Assembly (NCBI GenBank): GCA_013152715.1
Contig: JAADFU010000181.1
Location: 1 to 45,196, forward strand
DNA length: 45,196 nucleotides
Reading direction: 5' to 3'
Source: Calditrichota bacterium
GTDB taxonomy: Bacteria; Zhuqueibacterota; Zhuqueibacteria; Thermofontimicrobiales; Thermofontimicrobiaceae
The position numbers and the translations under genes were made by a program. Positions 41,771 through 45,196 of this stretch are shown in pieces; within the stretch, counting starts at the first letter, position 1, and every line of letters starts with the position of its first letter. The notes under the pieces are model-generated. The model worked only from the letters and a program-made list of their open reading frames with translations. It was not told where the DNA came from and ran no database searches.

Positions 41771-44437
41771 TTAATCTTCCAGACTTTTCAGATTGTCTTT
41801 GAGCTTTTCCAGATTTTGTCGGAAATCAATCAATTTTTGCTTCTCTTTGTCAATCACTTGCTGCGGCGCTTTTTTGATGAAATCCTGATTCATCAATTTT
41901 TTGTTGATATTTTGCACCTGATTTTCCAGTCGGGTGATTTCCTTCGTGAGTCGGTTGCGCTCAACCTCAATATCAATCAAACCCGCCAACGGAACAAAAA
42001 TTTCCAGATCAGCAACCACGGCGGAAGCAGATAATTTCGGTTTTTCAACGTCCGACGAAAGCGTGATGTCGGAAATCTTTGCCAGCGATTTCACATAAAT
42101 TTGTGATTGTTCGATTAAACTCAAAAGTTTCTGATTATTGCTTTTTACAATTAACTGCGCTTGTTTCGTCGGCGGCACATTCATTTCGCCGCGGATGTTG
42201 CGCACAGCGCCAATCACCTGCTGCACGAGCGCCATCTGTTCTTCCGGAACATCAGCGTAAAATTTTTGATCCGGTTCAGGCCAGTCAGACACAATCAAGT
42301 CGGATTCTGATTCATGCCGTATTTTTTGCCAGATTTCTTCCGTGATGAACGGAATGAACGGATGCAGCAATTTAACAATAATTCTCATGGCATGAAGGCC
42401 AACACTCAGCGCGATTTTTTTAGCTTCTGCGTCCTCGCCGTAAAGTCGCGGCTTGATCAATTCCAGATACCAATCGCAGTATTCATGCCAGAAAAATGAG
42501 TATAAATTATCCACTGCTTCATTGAAATGAAATTCTTCCACCGCTGTCGTCGCTGCGGAAATAGTTTTATGCAATCGGCTCAAAATCCATTGATCCGCTA
42601 ACTCCAGTTTCTCATCATCAATTTTGTCAAAATTCTCAATCAAAGCAGGAATTTCAGTTTCGTCCAGATTCATCATCAGGAAACGGAATGAATTCCAGAG
42701 TTTGTTGGAAAAATTCCTTCCGATCTCAAAGCTGGATTCCGCCAAATTGATGTCCTGACCCTCCGATGTCAGCATCAGCAACGAGAAACGAACCGCATCA
42801 GCGCTGTATTTTTTGACCATAAGCAAGGGATCAATGCCGTTGCCCAAAGTCTTGCTCATTTTTCTGCCTTTATCGTCGCGAATGACACCGTTGAAATAAA
42901 CATGTTCAAATGGAATATCGTTCATAAATTCCAGACCGGACATGATCATGCGCGCAACCCAGAAGAAAATGATATCCGGTGCTGTGACCAGGGCATTCGT
43001 CGGGTAAAAATATTCCAGATCCGGCGTTTTTTCGGGCCAGCCCATGGTGGAAAAGGGCCACAACCAGGAAGAAAACCAGGTATCGAGCACGTCTTCATCC
43101 TGCCGGATTTTTGTGCTTCCGCATTTCTCGCATTTTTGCGGTGCAGTGCGTTTCACCATTTCGTGACCGCAATCGTCGCAATAGTAAACAGGAATGCGAT
43201 GCCCCCACCAAAGCTGGCGGGAAATACACCAATCGCGGACGTTGGTCATCCAGTGATTGTAGTTTTTAATCCATTTTTCGGGATGAAATTTGATCTCACC
43301 GTCGGCAACGACTTTCAGCGCCGGATCGGCAAGAGGCTTGACTTTGACAAACCATTGTTTGGATAAATATGGCTCCACAACCGTGTCGCAGCGCTGACAA
43401 TGCGCTACGGCGTGCTCATGGTCTTTTATTTTTTCCAAAAGTCCCAGTTGTTCCAGCTCTTTCACCAGCATCTTGCGACACTCAAAACGGTCGTACCCTT
43501 TGTATTTTCCGGCATTTTTGTTCATGGTGCCGTCTTCATTCATCACGTTGATCGGTGCTAAATTGTGGCGCTGTCCCATTTCAAAATCATTGGGATCGTG
43601 CGCCGGGGTGACTTTTACCGCGCCTGTCCCAAATTTCGGATCAACTGCCGGGTCAGCAATGATGGGGATTTCGCGATTCATCACCGGCAAGGTAACTGTT
43701 TTACCGATCAATTTTTTGTAGCGTGCATCATCCGGATGTACGGCTACAGCAACGTCTCCGAGCATGGTTTCCGGTCTGGTGGTCGCCACTGTGATATATT
43801 TATTCCCGTTGTACGGGTAGCGGATGTACCAGAGTTTTCCGTTTTCATCCTGATGGATTGCCTCTTCATCGGAAAGAGCAGTGCCGCATCGCGGACACCA
43901 ATTGATGATGTACTCGCCGCGGTAAATGAGGCCTTTTTCATAAAGGCGGACAAAAACTTCAGTCACTGCTTGCGACAGGCCCGGGTCCATGGTAAATCTC
44001 TCGCGTTCCCAGTCGCAGGAACAGCCTAATTTTTTCAATTGCTCAATGATCACATTACCGTATTTTTCTTTCCATTCCCAGACCCGTTCGACGAATTTTT
44101 CTCTTCCCAAATCATGGCGCGTCAGATTTTCACTTTTGCGCAAATTGCGCTCGACAACATTTTGCGTGGCAATACCGGCGTGATCTGTTCCGGGAAGCCA
44201 CAGAGCCTCATAGCCGCGCATACGGTGAAAACGAATCAGGATATCCTGCAAGGTGTTGTTGTATGCATGTCCCATGTGAAGCACGTCCGTCACATTGGGA
44301 GGCGGAATGACAATTGAGTATGGTTTTTTATCCGGATTTACTTCCGCATGAAAATAATTTTTTTCAATCCAGTATTGGTACCAGCGATCTTCAACATTTT
44401 TAGGATCGTACACTTTTGCAATTTCGTTCTGCGCCAT
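41771..44437 (-). CDS. valS: Valyl-tRNA synthetase
   Basis: 888 residues from ATG 44437; the frame is open to 44569, but that part is AT-rich leader without protein character. It contains the class I signature HMGH at 54-57, CP1 editing domain (about 200-370, TTRPETMLGD), zinc-binding Cys pairs CPRC (181-184), CQRC (347-350) and CDDC/CEKC (420-439), KMSKT at 526-530, and the C-terminal coiled coil (about 820-888). It charges tRNA-Val and edits Thr. The second motif ends in Thr rather than the usual Ser, and the residue before the HMGH stretch reads NVTDV rather than NVTGx. Confidence 0.96.
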   Translation of the reverse strand: MAQNEIAKVYDPKNVEDRWYQYWIEKNYFHAEVNPDKKPYSIVIPPPNVTDVLHMGHAYNNTLQDILIRFHRMRGYEALWLPGTDHAGIATQNVVERNLRKSENLTRHDLGREKFVERVWEWKEKYGNVIIEQLKKLGCSCDWERERFTMDPGLSQAVTEVFVRLYEKGLIYRGEYIINWCPRCGTALSDEEAIHQDENGKLWYIRYPYNGNKYITVATTRPETMLGDVAVAVHPDDARYKKLIGKTVTLPVMNREIPIIADPAVDPKFGTGAVKVTPAHDPNDFEMGQRHNLAPINVMNEDGTMNKNAGKYKGYDRFECRKMLVKELEQLGLLEKIKDHEHAVAHCQRCDTVVEPYLSKQWFVKVKPLADPALKVVADGEIKFHPEKWIKNYNHWMTNVRDWCISRQLWWGHRIPVYYCDDCGHEMVKRTAPQKCEKCGSTKIRQDEDVLDTWFSSWLWPFSTMGWPEKTPDLEYFYPTNALVTAPDIIFFWVARMIMSGLEFMNDIPFEHVYFNGVIRDDKGRKMSKTLGNGIDPLLMVKKYSADAVRFSLLMLTSEGQDINLAESSFEIGRNFSNKLWNSFRFLMMNLDETEIPALIENFDKIDDEKLELADQWILSRLHKTISAATTAVEEFHFNEAVDNLYSFFWHEYCDWYLELIKPRLYGEDAEAKKIALSVGLHAMRIIVKLLHPFIPFITEEIWQKIRHESESDLIVSDWPEPDQKFYADVPEEQMALVQQVIGAVRNIRGEMNVPPTKQAQLIVKSNNQKLLSLIEQSQIYVKSLAKISDITLSSDVEKPKLSASAVVADLEIFVPLAGLIDIEVERNRLTKEITRLENQVQNINKKLMNQDFIKKAPQQVIDKEKQKLIDFRQNLEKLKDNLKSLED

Positions 44438-44576
44438 AATCGAGTTCAAGCTCCAATTAGTTAGTAAATTAATTGATAAAAAAATGAATCCTCTGAATAT
44501 AATCAAAAGTTTATTAAAAATCAAAGTGAATTTTGTTGAAAGTTTAAAAATTTCTGGGCAAAGAGTCAAGGAAAAA
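44438..44576. other. valS leader region
   Basis: About 140 bp of AT-rich sequence on the minus-strand upstream side of valS. No T-box element, no convincing promoter or uORF seen. GGAG lies 13 bases before the valS ATG, longer than ideal. Confidence 0.4.
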
Positions 44577-44651
44577 ATAAAAAAAATGAACGCCCGCCAA
44601 ATTTACAGCTTTTAATCATTTCTGATTATTTGGAATAGTTTGCGTTTTTAT
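44577..44651. repeat. 75-bp direct repeat, copy 1
   Basis: Identical to 45122-45196 except for one base (A against G near position 40 of the unit). It includes GAACGCCCGCCAAATTTAC and TTATTTGGAATAGTTTGCG. It contains no gene. Confidence 0.9.
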
Positions 44652-45121
44652 TACGCTCTTTCAGAAATTACCACCGCCCTTCAAGGGTTCCAGTCCTTTG
44701 AATGGTTAAGAAAGCAAAGTGGTTTGCGGTCAAAAAAAGAAACCGCAAAGATCGCCAAGAATGCACAAAGCCCGCCAAGGGAAAGACAATTTTATAGAAT
44801 GACAATGACCCGTTAAAATTGAACATAAGGCGATAATCTATTGTTTTTAAAAGGCTGACGCCTTAAATCCACTCCAATTTAGGAATTAAGCCGTAAGGCT
44901 TTTATTGTCTCCAAAATATCCTCACGCAAAGCCGCCAAGACGCGGAGCCACCCTTCCCCTGACTTTTTTAACTTAAAATTTAGGTAGGGTGGAAGGGCTC
45001 TGTGAACTCTGTGTCTCCTCTGCGCGCTCTGAGGTTTCTAAAAATCTTTTACGTTTGACTACCAGTTGTAGTTGTACCAGCGCCGCAATTTATTGTGGCG
45101 GAAAAGACAGATGAGAAACTG
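44652..45121. other. Intergenic stretch rich in degenerate short repeats
   Basis: No ORF. Words such as CGCAAAGATCGCCAAGAATG, GCACAAAGCCCGCCAAGG, CGCAAAGCCGCCAAGACGC and CTCTGTGTCTCCTCTGCGCG recur in variant form. AAAAGGCTGACGCCTT and AAGCCGTAAGGCTT are short hairpins. This is the dispersed filler type seen in many environmental genomes. Confidence 0.6.
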
Positions 45122-45196
45122 ATAAAAAAAATGAACGCCCGCCAAATTTACAGCTTTTAATCGTTTCTGATTATTTGGAATAGTTTGCGTTTTTAT
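45122..45196. repeat. 75-bp direct repeat, copy 2 (may continue past the window)
   Basis: Second copy of the 44577-44651 unit, 545 bp away. The match still holds at the last base of the window, so the true length of the duplication is not known. Confidence 0.9.

Noticed and set aside
44438-44576. T-box riboswitch before valS
   Set aside because: I found no T-box core motif (AGGGUGGNACCGCG-like) and no specifier stem or terminator in the leader.
1-45196. tRNA, rRNA, CRISPR array, insertion sequence or prophage
   Set aside because: No cloverleaf, transposase, integrase, phage structural gene or regularly spaced repeat array was seen on either strand.

Overview
The window looks like a chromosomal segment from a Gram-negative bacterium of the FCB (Fibrobacteres-Chlorobi-Bacteroidetes) side of the tree, perhaps a Calditrichota/KSB1-type lineage. 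This placement is inference. It rests on a TolC-type outer-membrane protein, several probable lipoproteins, a secreted peptidase with a Por/type IX-like C-terminal sorting domain, and families common in that superphylum (DUF2723 membrane protein, DUF4837 lipoprotein, alpha-glucan phosphorylase with DUF3417, NagB/PIG-L fusion). Base composition is moderate to AT-rich, with many A/T runs between genes. I see no prophage, insertion sequence, CRISPR array, rRNA or tRNA gene.

Layout. Positions 1-13232 are all minus strand. They hold an ECF-type ATPase running off the left edge, yjbQ, a PfkB kinase, argS and rsfS; a sugar-nucleotide decarboxylase plus glycosyltransferase pair; an ApbE/polyprenyl synthase pair; an OB-fold lipoprotein; a NagB/PIG-L fusion; and a thioredoxin-like lipoprotein next to a DUF6132 membrane protein. 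Positions 13407-24624 are all plus strand: a PhoU-like protein, a Yip1 membrane protein, a full tripartite ABC exporter (TolC, HlyD/MacA-type adaptor, MacB-type ATPase, two paralogous permeases), an anti-anti-sigma protein, a pentapeptide-repeat protein and a glucan phosphorylase. Positions 24700-27711 (minus) carry a DUF2461 protein and a large secreted M28 peptidase. Positions 27919-29573 (plus) carry a membrane protein and a transglutaminase-like protein. Positions 29570-44437 (minus) hold proline dehydrogenase, a DUF4837 lipoprotein, a flippase-like protein, a methyltransferase/GT4/DUF2723 operon, recG, a DUF4139 protein and valS. The right end, 44438-45196, is gene-free and built of repeats, including a 75-bp direct duplication.

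The most interesting element is at 12682-13026 on the minus strand. Translationally coupled to the DUF6132 gene is a small reading frame that encodes one membrane segment and then meets an in-frame TGA. After the TGA the frame continues with a Cys five residues on. A perfect 6-bp stem with a 5-nt AGGAU loop starts 16 nt downstream, which is the geometry of a bacterial SECIS element. It lies between DUF6132 and a CxxC thioredoxin lipoprotein. I propose it as a candidate undescribed selenoprotein. A further in-frame TAG, followed by 57 more open codons, means a decayed gene must be considered as the alternative.

How the genes may work together. The UXS/GT9 pair and the methyltransferase/GT4/DUF2723 group suggest surface-glycan assembly and sugar transfer on lipid carriers; the flippase-like gene just downstream of the latter group may share this role. 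The polyprenyl synthase may supply isoprenoid quinone side chains or carriers. The TolC-to-permease block would form one envelope-spanning export machine. STAS and pentapeptide proteins follow with only short gaps, so they may share its transcript.
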